A DNA stretch of 59,797 nt, taken from NCBI GenBank assembly GCA_964520475.1, contig CAZFNS010000011.1, forward strand, positions 1-59,797. The letters are read 5' to 3'. The notes under the pieces were generated by a model. The model saw only the letters and a list, made by a program, of their open reading frames with translations, made no database searches and was not told the origin of the DNA. Of the stretch, positions 27,692-35,925 are shown piece after piece. The translations under genes and the position numbers were made by a program. The number at the start of each line of letters is the position of its first letter. Positions within the stretch are counted from its first letter, which is position 1. The stretch comes from Ruminobacter sp964520475. Lineage in GTDB: Bacteria; Pseudomonadota; Gammaproteobacteria; Enterobacterales; Succinivibrionaceae.

Positions 27692-28399
27692 GTGAAAAAA
27701 AAGATCGTGGGCGTGATGCCGCTCTGGGACTCGGGCAGGGAGAGCCTCTGGATGCTGCCCGGCTACCTGGACGGGATAATCCGGGCCGGGGGGCTGCCGG
27801 TGATCTTTCCCCTCGGGGCGGAGGAGGAAGGGGACGCGGAGCGGCTCTGCGACCTGTGCGGCGGCTTCCTGTTCACGGGCGGCCAGGACGTCGATCCCCG
27901 GCTCTACGGCGAGCGGCCGCTGCCGGAGACCGGGGAAATCAGCCCGCGGCGGGACGCGCTCGAGCGGGCCGTGCTCGCGTACGCCCTGGAGCGCGGCCGG
28001 CCGGTTCTCGGGATCTGCCGGGGGATCCAGTTCATCAACGCCGCGCTCGGGGGCACGCTCTACCAGGATCTCCCGACCCAGTTCCCGTCGGGGACGGAGC
28101 ACCGCATGTCCCCGCCGTACGGCCGGCGCGTCCACGACGTGCGCGTCGTCCCGGACACGCCGCTTTACCGCCTGCTCGGCGCGCCGGTCATCGGGGTGAA
28201 CAGCTATCACCACCAGGCCGTGAAAGATCCCGCGCCCGGACTAAGGGTCATGGCCCGGTCCGAAGACGGCCTGATCGAGGGCCTCTATATGGAGGACCGG
28301 GACTTCGTGTGGGGCGTGCAGTGGCACCCGGAGTTTTACGGGCCGGAGGACCGGGCGAGCCGGCTCATCTTCGGGGCCTTCGTGGATCGCTGCCTCTGA
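27692..28399 (+). CDS. Peptidase C26 family gamma-glutamyl hydrolase (PuuD-like)
   Basis: 235 residues from the GTG at 27692, which has GGGAGGA upstream; the longer ORF from 27611 adds an unlikely Arg/Gly-rich leader. Class I glutamine amidotransferase-like fold with nucleophile Cys in LGICRGIQFINAALGGTLYQ and His/Glu in WGVQWHPEF. GFLFTGGQDVDPRLYGE is typical of gamma-glutamyl-GABA hydrolases. PuuD releases GABA from gamma-glutamyl-GABA in putrescine breakdown, but no other puu gene is present, so the substrate here is open. A TACAAT at 27652 could be its -10. Confidence 0.85.
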   Translation: MKKKIVGVMPLWDSGRESLWMLPGYLDGIIRAGGLPVIFPLGAEEEGDAERLCDLCGGFLFTGGQDVDPRLYGERPLPETGEISPRRDALERAVLAYALERGRPVLGICRGIQFINAALGGTLYQDLPTQFPSGTEHRMSPPYGRRVHDVRVVPDTPLYRLLGAPVIGVNSYHHQAVKDPAPGLRVMARSEDGLIEGLYMEDRDFVWGVQWHPEFYGPEDRASRLIFGAFVDRCL

Positions 28400-28765
28400 C
28401 GGCCGCGGGACGCCCGTCCGGGGCCCGCGCCGCCGCGGACGGCGGGGGAAACGGGGGCGCGGGGCGCCTCCGCGAAGAATTTCCGCGTCCGGGGGCAATT
28501 AAACGTGGAAACCGTTTTTTTTTGTGTTATCATGAAAAAGTGTCCCGGCGGCAAAAAAAATAAGCGGGAATATATTTTAATTTTATGATTTTCTTACGGG
28601 GCCGCCACCGGGGAAAAACGACGGAGACGACGCGGGAAATGCGTCCGCCGCCGGTTTTTTGTTTTTCCGCGTAATATAACGCGTTTAATTTTGTATAATA
28701 ATCTTTGATTGTTTCGCGCCGTCCGGGACGGCGCCCCCGGCCGTTCCCCGCCGGGGAACAGAGAT
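28400..28765 (+). other. Intergenic region with slt promoter
   Basis: No gene seen. A perfect TATAAT at 28694-28699 lies about 65 bases before the slt start; no clear -35. An A/T-rich stretch (28505-28600) holds a weak AAACG...CGTTT hairpin with a nine-T tail at about 28502-28525 that could end the previous gene. Confidence 0.5.
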
Positions 28766-30841
28766 ATGCTGCCGATGAAGAAAAATTCCCTTAACAGAAT
28801 GCTCGCCGCGCTGGCCGCCGTCCTGCAGGCGGGCCTGCTCTACTCCTGCGCCAGCTCGGAAGTCGCCCCCGCGCCCGGGGACGCCTCCGCCCAAGCCGCC
28901 GACGCCAGAGCGGCCGCCGAGGCCGTCGGCGCCGCCCCCGGCGTCGTCTCGGAAACCGACGCCATCCCCGGCGGCGAATACGATTTCGCCCGGTACGCCC
29001 GGGAGCGGGAAATCTACGTCGGGGCTTTGGCCGAATACAAGAAGGGCAACTTCGCCGCTGTGAGGTCCCTCCTCAAAGGCGACCTGCGGGACTACCCGCT
29101 GGCCGTCAACCTCGAGTACCTGCTCCTCCGGACCCCCGGCGCCGATCTGCGGGAGGTCGTGTCGTTCATCAGGACGAGCGGGCACGGGGTCCTTTCCGAG
29201 AGCCTCAGGGACTACCACATGGAGAAGCTCGACGAGCGGCAGCGCTACCGGGACGTGCTGGCGGTTTCCCCGGCCATGCCGGAAAGCCAGGAGCAGAAGT
29301 GCCTCTGGCTCAAGGCGGGCTACAAGACGGGCAGCCCCGGGAACGCCGTCGCCTTCCTTTCCGAAAAATTCACGCGGGGCGAGAGGCTCGGCAGGAAGTG
29401 CCTGAATCTGGCCTCCCTGCTCGTGAGCGAGGGGAAGATCACCCCGCGGCAGATATACTCCCGCGTCTACGAGTCGTACTGGACCAGGAACCAGAAGCAG
29501 GTTTACACGTCGGCGGCCGCCCTGCTCGCCCGGGATCCCGCCTACGCGGGCACGATCAAACTGCTGGCCAAATATTACGGCAATCCCGGGAAGTACATGA
29601 AGATCCCGGAAACCGACTCCCTCGCCGCGGTGACGGTGTTCCGCCGCTACGGCAGGCTGTCCCCGCGGGACGCCATGAAATCCATGGAGGCGTTCGCCCG
29701 GAAGTACCGGCCAACGCCGGCCCAGACCGACGACATCGACCGGTCGATCATTTACTCGCTGCTTTACGCGAAGGACAACGTCCCGTACGCGTACATCGAT
29801 TCCCGGCTCCCGAGAATCGGCACCCGGGACATGTTCAGGCAGCGCATCCGCCTGGCGATCTGGGACCGGGACTACAAGAACGTGGTTAAGTACATCCGCC
29901 TGCTGCCGGAGGATCTGCGGCAGGCCGACAACTACCGCTACTGGCTGGCCGCGGCGCTCGAGAACCTCGGCGATCCGCGGCGGGCGAAGAGCATCTACGA
30001 CAGCCTGAGCCGCGAGCGGAGCTTCTACGGCTACCTCGCCGCCGACCGGGCCGGCCGCCAGTACGCCGTGAACGAGGTGCGGGTCCCGCCGCTGACCGAC
30101 CGGCAGAAGGCGGGGTACGTGCACAAGTACCCGGCTTACCGGCGCTTCACCGAGTACGAGTATCTCGGCGACAAGAGGGGGCAGCGCACCGAGTGGAAGG
30201 AGCTGATGAACACCGCCACCCTGAGGGACGCGCGGAACATCGCCACCGGCGAGGCCGGCCGGGGCTACAAGAACCTCGCGCTCTGGGAGCCGATCTACAA
30301 GCAGGACTGGGACGTCCTCTCCCTGAGGTTCCCGGTCACCTACGAGGCGATCTACAGCAGCAAGTCCGATCTCCTCAACGTGCCGGTGTCGTTCATGTAC
30401 GGGATAACCAGGCAGGAAAGCATGATGAACCCGTACGCGCAGTCCCCGGTGGGGGCGCGCGGGCTCATGCAGCTCATGCCGGCCACCGCCAGGGTCGTGA
30501 GCCGCAGGCACGGCGTCAAGTACGGCGGGCCGGTCGACCTGTTCAACCCCGAGATCAACGTCAACCTGGGCGCGGCCTACCTCAAGGACATGCTGACCGA
30601 CTTCAACGGCAACCGGATCTTCACCTCGGCCGGCTACAACGCGGGCCCGAAGCGGGCGGCGCGGTGGCAGAGCCGCGACGGGATCTGCCGCGACCTGGCC
30701 ACTTACGTGGAGAACATTCCCTTCGAGGAGACCAGGGAGTACGTGCAGAAGGTGGTGCTCTACGATTTCATGTACCAGCACCTGCTCGGGGCCGAGAAGC
30801 CGGTTTTCATCTCCAAGAACGAAAAGGAGACCTGCTACTGA
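28766..30841 (+). CDS. slt: Soluble-lytic-transglycosylase family lipoprotein (Slt70-like)
   Basis: 691 residues from the ATG at 28766 (GGGGA eight bases upstream; ATG at 28775 also possible). It cleaves peptidoglycan glycan strands to 1,6-anhydro ends. The N-terminus has a lipobox, LLYSC, so unlike E. coli Slt70 it is probably a lipoprotein. A long helical U-domain follows, ending near residue ~530. The C-terminal catalytic domain has ITRQESMMNPYAQSPVGARG with the catalytic Glu, LMQLMPATARVV, and SAGYNAGPKRAARW. The Ala/Pro stretch after the Cys is a typical periplasmic spacer. It is followed by a short hairpin and then the GalR-like gene. Confidence 0.92.
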   Translation: MLPMKKNSLNRMLAALAAVLQAGLLYSCASSEVAPAPGDASAQAADARAAAEAVGAAPGVVSETDAIPGGEYDFARYAREREIYVGALAEYKKGNFAAVRSLLKGDLRDYPLAVNLEYLLLRTPGADLREVVSFIRTSGHGVLSESLRDYHMEKLDERQRYRDVLAVSPAMPESQEQKCLWLKAGYKTGSPGNAVAFLSEKFTRGERLGRKCLNLASLLVSEGKITPRQIYSRVYESYWTRNQKQVYTSAAALLARDPAYAGTIKLLAKYYGNPGKYMKIPETDSLAAVTVFRRYGRLSPRDAMKSMEAFARKYRPTPAQTDDIDRSIIYSLLYAKDNVPYAYIDSRLPRIGTRDMFRQRIRLAIWDRDYKNVVKYIRLLPEDLRQADNYRYWLAAALENLGDPRRAKSIYDSLSRERSFYGYLAADRAGRQYAVNEVRVPPLTDRQKAGYVHKYPAYRRFTEYEYLGDKRGQRTEWKELMNTATLRDARNIATGEAGRGYKNLALWEPIYKQDWDVLSLRFPVTYEAIYSSKSDLLNVPVSFMYGITRQESMMNPYAQSPVGARGLMQLMPATARVVSRRHGVKYGGPVDLFNPEINVNLGAAYLKDMLTDFNGNRIFTSAGYNAGPKRAARWQSRDGICRDLATYVENIPFEETREYVQKVVLYDFMYQHLLGAEKPVFISKNEKETCY

Positions 30842-30870
30842 AGCCGGGCGCGGCTCCGCCGCGGCCCGCG

Positions 30871-30904
30871 AAGATTCCCGCGCGGCGTCGCCCGGGAATC
30901 TTTT
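30871..30904 (+). terminator. Terminator after slt
   Basis: AAGATTCCCG / CGGGAATCTT arms (30871-30880, 30893-30902) with a short interrupted T-run. Confidence 0.65.
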
Positions 30905-30960
30905 CGTTTGCGGATCCGGCCCGCCGGGGAACGCCCGGCCGGAATTGCCGCCGGCCGCGA

Positions 30961-30994
30961 TTTTGCCGGGGCCGTAATGTTGTATAATGACAAC
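30961..30994 (+). promoter_or_regulatory. Promoter and dyad of the GalR-like gene
   Basis: Perfect TATAAT at 30983-30988 inside the dyad GTTGTATAATGACAAC (30979-30994). A TTTTGC at 30961 is a weak -35. The dyad could be an autoregulatory site. Confidence 0.55.
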
Positions 30995-31044
30995 GGTCGG
31001 TTTTTTGCTTTTCGCTTCGCGCGTTTATTTTTTTCGGGTTTTAT

Positions 31045-32148
31045 ATGGCTACTATAAAAGATGTTTCCCGTCTGGCGAACGTATCGATTTCCACGGTGTC
31101 GAGGGTGATCAACAAATCATCCAAGGTTTCTCCCGACAAGGTCGAGGCCGTGATGAAGGCGATGCGGGATCTGAACTTCCAGCCGAACAGTTTTGCCCAG
31201 GCTCTCGTGAACAGGAAATCCAACTGCATCGGCGTGCTGGTCGGCGACCTGTGCGGCGGGCCGTTTTTCGCGCAGATGATGCGCGGCATAGAAAACGTCA
31301 TCCTCCCCGCCAACAAGTTCGTCGTCGTCATGTCGGGCAAACATGAGCACGACCGGGAGAAGAGCAGTATCGAGGCCCTGCTGCTCAGGCGGTGCGACGC
31401 CCTGATCGTGCATTCCAAGGCGCTGAGCGACGAGGAGCTCATCGAGGTTTCGCAGTCCGACGTTCCCATCGTGTTCGTGAACCGGCTGGTGCCCACCCTC
31501 GAGGATCGCTGCGTCTGGGTCGACATCGGCGCCGGCATGGAGGCGGCCGTGAACTGCCTCATCGCCAAGGGTCACCGGAGAATCGCCTACGTCGCTTCCG
31601 ACGAGGTGACCAACCAGGACGCGAAGGATCGCATGGACGGCTACCGGAGGGCCCTCGAGGCCGCCGGCATCGCCTACGACGGCGATCTGGTCAGCATGGC
31701 CTTTCCCGACGAGGTCGGCGGCCACAGCGCCGTCGAGTCCCTGCTGATGCGCGACGCGGGCTTCACGGCTTTCGTGGCCTACAACGACGCCATGGCCGTG
31801 GGCGCGGTCAGCGCGCTGGCCGAAAACAACATAAGCGTGCCCGGCGAGGTGAGCGCCGTCGGCTTCGACAACAACCAGATCACCAATTACATCAAGCCCA
31901 GGCTCACCACCGTGCGCTACCCGATCGAGGAAGTCGGCGAGGTCGCCGCGAAACTGGCCCTCAACTTCCTCTACGCCCGCGAGCGGGAGGAGTACGAGGA
32001 GCGCCGGGAAAAGGAAAGCCGCGGCTACGAGAAGAAGTTCGATCTCCACGAGGTGGTGGAGTTTTCCCGGGACGACCTCAAGTTCATCCCCGATCTGATC
32101 GAGCGCGATTCCGTCGCCGATCTCGGCGGGGCGGCCGCGGGGAAGTGA
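31045..32148 (+). CDS. LacI/GalR family transcriptional repressor
   Basis: 367 residues. The helix-turn-helix MATIKDVSRLANVSISTVSRVIN and hinge QPNSFAQALV are classic. The effector domain tracks E. coli GalR closely: DALIVHSKALSD, FVNRLVPTLEDRC, RMDGYRRALEAAGI, AYNDAMAVGA and PRLTTVRYPIEEVGEVAA. This suggests a sugar-responsive repressor, perhaps of galactose or a glucan sugar. A highly charged insert (REREEYEERREKESRGYEKK) near the C-terminus is unusual. No adjacent transport or catabolic operon is seen, so targets are not known from context, but glucan genes lie elsewhere in the window. Confidence 0.9.
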   Translation: MATIKDVSRLANVSISTVSRVINKSSKVSPDKVEAVMKAMRDLNFQPNSFAQALVNRKSNCIGVLVGDLCGGPFFAQMMRGIENVILPANKFVVVMSGKHEHDREKSSIEALLLRRCDALIVHSKALSDEELIEVSQSDVPIVFVNRLVPTLEDRCVWVDIGAGMEAAVNCLIAKGHRRIAYVASDEVTNQDAKDRMDGYRRALEAAGIAYDGDLVSMAFPDEVGGHSAVESLLMRDAGFTAFVAYNDAMAVGAVSALAENNISVPGEVSAVGFDNNQITNYIKPRLTTVRYPIEEVGEVAAKLALNFLYAREREEYEERREKESRGYEKKFDLHEVVEFSRDDLKFIPDLIERDSVADLGGAAAGK

Positions 32149-32228
32149 CCCGTCCGCTTTTCCGGCCGGCGGAACCGGACGACAAGAAAAGAAAGGAAAG
32201 AAAAAGAAAGAAAAGATAAAGAAAAGAA

Positions 32229-32263
32229 AAGGGGGAGCGCCGCGGGGCGCTCCCCCTTTTTGT
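32229..32263. terminator. Terminator between GalR-like gene and the sulfatase
   Basis: 13-base arms AAGGGGGAGCGCC / GGCGCTCCCCCTT (32229-32241, 32246-32258) with Ts after and an A/G-only tract before, so it can act in both directions. Confidence 0.9.
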
Positions 32264-32286
32264 TCCCGCGCCCGGCGGCCCGCGGC

Positions 32287-34347
32287 TCAGCGGTCCTCCG
32301 CCCGGTAGTAATACAGCCGGTGCACGAGCTCGTCGTAGGACCGCGCCGCGGCGCAGGCGGCGCCGCCCTCGTCCGCCGCGTCTCCGAACGACGCCTTGAG
32401 GCCCGGCGCCGCGGGATCGGCGAGGAGGCCCGTTTTGAACGGAGTCTCGGGGTTCCTGAGCACGCACACCCTGACGCCGCCGCCGTCGGGGACCAGCGCG
32501 AGGTCGTCGTTGTAGGCGTACGGGAACCGGCACGCCCCGTCCGGGGACAGCAGGTCGCAGCCCGTCGTGACCAGGCTGCCGCCCGAGAGCGCCCGCAGGG
32601 CGAGGGTGGTCATGATATCCTTGTGCGAGCCGAGCCGCGTCCGGTCGCAGACCGCGCCCTCCCGGTAGGCCTCCGGCAGGCGGATGAAGAACGGGACACT
32701 GTGGCCGAGGACGATCTCCTCGGGGTTTTTCGCGTAGCCGATGCCGCGCAGGTTGTGATCGCCGGTCGCGGCCACGATCGTCCGGCCCGCCAGTTTCGGG
32801 TCGGACGCGACGGCGCCGGCGAAGGCGCCGAGCTGATCGTTCGCGTAGCGGAAGGCGGCGAATATCGTTTCGGCGTTATCGTAGGGGAAGCGGGTCTTCA
32901 CCGCCGGGGCGAGCGGGAGGCTCGCCGGCCCCGCGCCGTCCGGAACCCGGTAGGGCGGGTGGTTCGTGATGGTGAGCAGGATCAGGAGGAGCGGCTTGGC
33001 GCGTTCCTCGGAGAGGATCTTGCGGGCCGCCCCGAAGAGGTACTCGTCGTCGATGCCCCAGGCTCCCCCGGTGGCCTCCGGGAACCAGTTCCGGACCGTT
33101 CCCTCGTCGTAGACCCGGTCGAAGCCCTGGGCGAGGAGGTAGGCGCCCAGGTTACGCCACGAACTCCGGCCGCTGGTCAGGAACACCGTCTCGTAGCCGT
33201 GCTCCCGGAAGGTCCGGACGGCGTTGAGGAGATATTCCCGCGCGTAGCGGCTCGAGGTCGAGAGATCCATGTCGGGGACCCCGGCGGTGAGCCGCATCAG
33301 CGTGTCCGAGGTGCCGTTGCCCTCGGAGAGGAAATTGAGCAGCAGGCATTCCTCCGCCGCGGGCCCGCGCAGCCGCCCGTAAAGGTCGGGGCCGTTCCCG
33401 GGATCGTCGAGGAGCAGCATGTGGGTGCTCATGCTTTCCATGACGGCGAGAACCACGTCGGGCGGATTTCGCTCCAGAAATTCGTTCCGCGGGATTTTGC
33501 GGATCAGCGGGGCGGCGACGTTCCCGTCCGGGGTCTCGAGGCCCAGATCCGCGTAGATCCGCAGAATGTCCTCCCCGGAGGTCGCGGGGATCTTCCCTTC
33601 CTTGGCGTGCCACCGCCAGGCCCAGTAGAAATAGGCCGGGCCGTTGCCGGCCGCCGTGTTGACGACCGGATCCGAGGTGACGTTGAGGTTGTCCTGGCGG
33701 AGCGGGAACGTGCCGAGCGACCCGCGCAGCATGAACACCGTGAGGAGCAGCGCGAGGACGGCCGTCAGGGCGGCGGCCGCCTTGCCGCGGCGGAAGGCCG
33801 CGGCGAAAAAGCGCCGGAACAGGGTGCTCAGGCCCGCGATCGCGTAGTATCCCGCGGCCATGAAGACCAGGAAAACGATCACGACGCGCAGCAGCGGGTA
33901 ATCGGTCCACACGGTGCTCATGACCGCCCCGGCGTCTTCCCGGAACGTGGCGAAGATGAAGGAGTTGATCGCCTGCCGGTAGGCTTCGTAGTAGTAGTGG
34001 TTGATTACGGTGAGGACCCCGATCGCCGCCGTGCCGAGCATCCCGAGGGCCGCGGCGAGGCAGCGGCCGGCCCGGGCGGCCCCGGGGACGAGGGACAGAA
34101 GCCCCGCGAGCAGCGCCGGCAGGTACAGCGTGGCGGCCGCCTTGGCGTCGAAAAGCAGGGACGTCTTCAGGAAAGCCAGCTTCTCGGGGGCGGTCAGCGC
34201 CGCGAAGCCCCCGCCGTCGTAAACGGCCAGAAAGAAGACGCGGCCCGCGGCCATGGTCAGCATGCCGAAAACGACGCACCCGAAAAACGCCGCCGGAGGG
34301 GCGGCGGCCGCGCCGGCCGCTCCGCCGGGGGAATTTGAACCGTTCAT
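32287..34347 (-). CDS. LTA synthase/OpgB-like membrane sulfatase family protein
   Basis: 686 residues. Five hydrophobic segments occupy ~1-210 and an extracytoplasmic alkaline-phosphatase/sulfatase fold follows. Catalytic signs are Glu304 in VVLAVMESMSTH, the probable nucleophile Thr346 in GNGTSDTLMRLTAG, and the metal-binding ATGDHN. Relatives transfer phosphoglycerol or phosphoethanolamine from lipids to envelope glycans (OpgB, LtaS, EptA-like groups). This one lacks features that would let me choose among them. It stands alone; a TATAAT on the minus strand at 34435-34430 may be its -10. Probable role: decoration of an envelope polymer. Confidence 0.82.
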   Translation of the reverse strand: MNGSNSPGGAAGAAAAPPAAFFGCVVFGMLTMAAGRVFFLAVYDGGGFAALTAPEKLAFLKTSLLFDAKAAATLYLPALLAGLLSLVPGAARAGRCLAAALGMLGTAAIGVLTVINHYYYEAYRQAINSFIFATFREDAGAVMSTVWTDYPLLRVVIVFLVFMAAGYYAIAGLSTLFRRFFAAAFRRGKAAAALTAVLALLLTVFMLRGSLGTFPLRQDNLNVTSDPVVNTAAGNGPAYFYWAWRWHAKEGKIPATSGEDILRIYADLGLETPDGNVAAPLIRKIPRNEFLERNPPDVVLAVMESMSTHMLLLDDPGNGPDLYGRLRGPAAEECLLLNFLSEGNGTSDTLMRLTAGVPDMDLSTSSRYAREYLLNAVRTFREHGYETVFLTSGRSSWRNLGAYLLAQGFDRVYDEGTVRNWFPEATGGAWGIDDEYLFGAARKILSEERAKPLLLILLTITNHPPYRVPDGAGPASLPLAPAVKTRFPYDNAETIFAAFRYANDQLGAFAGAVASDPKLAGRTIVAATGDHNLRGIGYAKNPEEIVLGHSVPFFIRLPEAYREGAVCDRTRLGSHKDIMTTLALRALSGGSLVTTGCDLLSPDGACRFPYAYNDDLALVPDGGGVRVCVLRNPETPFKTGLLADPAAPGLKASFGDAADEGGAACAAARSYDELVHRLYYYRAEDR

Positions 34348-34508
34348 GATGATTTTTCCTTCCGCGCCGGCTCCGGGCCGGCGCCGTGATCCGTGAGTCC
34401 CGGCGCGGAGCCGCCGCCCCGGGCGCCGTATTATACTGATTTTACCCCATGGCGGCGCGTTTGGGACAATTTTTCGCGCGGACGGGCGGCGCGGCCGCGG
34501 CGGACGTC

Positions 34509-34537
34509 TTTTTACCTGGCCCGCGATGGTGTATAAT
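34509..34537 (+). promoter_or_regulatory. asnA promoter
   Basis: Perfect TATAAT at 34532-34537, T-rich -35 region (TTTTTA at 34509) with 17-base spacing, 85 bases before the start codon. Confidence 0.6.
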
Positions 34538-34621
34538 CGAGAGGTTTTTCGTCCATTTCAACTTTCCGGAGACGGCGCGAGGAGCGGCCGGGCCGTACGC
34601 GCGCGAACGCCGTGACACATT

Positions 34622-35659
34622 ATGAGCAAACTGATTAGACCGCACGGTTACGAGGCCGTCCTGAACCTCAAGCAGACCGAGCAGGGCATCAAACTTATCA
34701 AGGATTTCTTCCAGCTGAACCTTTCCACGGAGCTGCGCCTCCGCCGCGTCACGGCGCCGCTCTTCGTGATGAAGGGCCTCGGCATCAACGACGACCTCAA
34801 CGGCGTGGAGCGGCCGGTGAGCTTCCCGATCAAGGATCTCGGCGACGCCACGGCGGAGATCGTCCACTCCCTGGCCAAGTGGAAGAGGCTGACCCTGGCC
34901 GAGCTCGGCATCGAGACCGGCCACGGCATCTACACCGACATGAACGCCATCCGCGCCGACGAGGAGCTGGACAACCTGCACTCCCTCTACGTCGACCAGT
35001 GGGACTGGGAGGCCGTGATCACGGCGGAGCAGCGGACGCCGGCGTTCCTCAGGGAGACGGTGGAGAAGATCTACTCCGCGATCCTCCGCACCGAATATCT
35101 GACCTGCGAGTTCTACCCGGTCCTCAAGCCTTTCCTGCCGGAAAAGATCGTCTTCGTCCACACCGAGGAGCTCCTGAAGATGTACCCGGATCTCACCCCG
35201 CGGGAACGCGAGGACGAGATCTGCCGTCAATACGGCGCGGTGTTCGTCACGGGCATCGGCGGCAGGCTGTCGAACGGCGAGAAGCACGACGGCCGCGCCC
35301 CGGACTACGACGACTGGTCCTCGCCGGGCGAGAACGGCCTGCCCGGCCTGAACGGGGACATCGTCGTCTGGTACCCGGTCCTGAACCGCTCCTTCGAGCT
35401 CTCGTCGATGGGTATCCGCGTCGACCGCGAGGCGCTCCTGCGTCAGCTGGAAACCGAGGGCAAAAACGAGCGGAAGGAGCTTTACTTCCACCGCAAGCTC
35501 CTCGCCGGCGAGCTGCCCCTCAGCATCGGCGGCGGCATCGGCCAGAGCCGCCTGTGCATGGCGCTCCTGCACAAGGCCCACATCGGCGAGATCCAGGCGA
35601 GCATCTGGCCCGACGACATGCGCCGCGAGTGCGCGGAGCTCGGCATGCGCCTGATCTGA
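34622..35659 (+). CDS. asnA: Aspartate-ammonia ligase
   Basis: 345 residues. AsnA makes asparagine from aspartate and free ammonia with ATP, using a class II aminoacyl-tRNA synthetase-like fold. Diagnostic stretches are RVTAPLFVMKGLGINDDLNG, SLAKWKRLTLAELGI, YVDQWDWE, and the closing GGGIGQSRLCMALLHKAHIGEIQASIW. E. coli AsnA is 330 residues; the small excess lies in loops such as DDWSSPGENGLPGLNGD. It is a monocistronic unit. In E. coli asnA is controlled by AsnC; no asnC is next to it here. Confidence 0.97.
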   Translation: MSKLIRPHGYEAVLNLKQTEQGIKLIKDFFQLNLSTELRLRRVTAPLFVMKGLGINDDLNGVERPVSFPIKDLGDATAEIVHSLAKWKRLTLAELGIETGHGIYTDMNAIRADEELDNLHSLYVDQWDWEAVITAEQRTPAFLRETVEKIYSAILRTEYLTCEFYPVLKPFLPEKIVFVHTEELLKMYPDLTPREREDEICRQYGAVFVTGIGGRLSNGEKHDGRAPDYDDWSSPGENGLPGLNGDIVVWYPVLNRSFELSSMGIRVDREALLRQLETEGKNERKELYFHRKLLAGELPLSIGGGIGQSRLCMALLHKAHIGEIQASIWPDDMRRECAELGMRLI

Positions 35660-35673
35660 TCCGCGGGCGCGGG

Positions 35674-35713
35674 AAAAAAAAGGGACGGGGCGCCCGGGCG
35701 CCCCGTCCTTTTT
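35674..35713 (+). terminator. Terminator after asnA
   Basis: 12-base perfect stem (35683-35694, 35697-35708) preceded by an A-run and followed by five Ts. Confidence 0.93.
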
Positions 35714-35925
35714 ATATGTGTCCCGCCGCCGCTTCCGGCGGTCGCGGAACCGCGCCGGGGCGGGCCCGCCGCGCCGCCCCGCGATATTGACAACGCCGGG
35801 GATTAAGTATAGCATAAATGAGATCGCGGTCACGCGATCGCCTCTTCCCGCGCCCCGGCGGACGGCGCGCGGTTTCCCCGCGGAAACGCCTCCCGGCGCC
35901 GCCTGACTGATTTACGGTGCACAGC

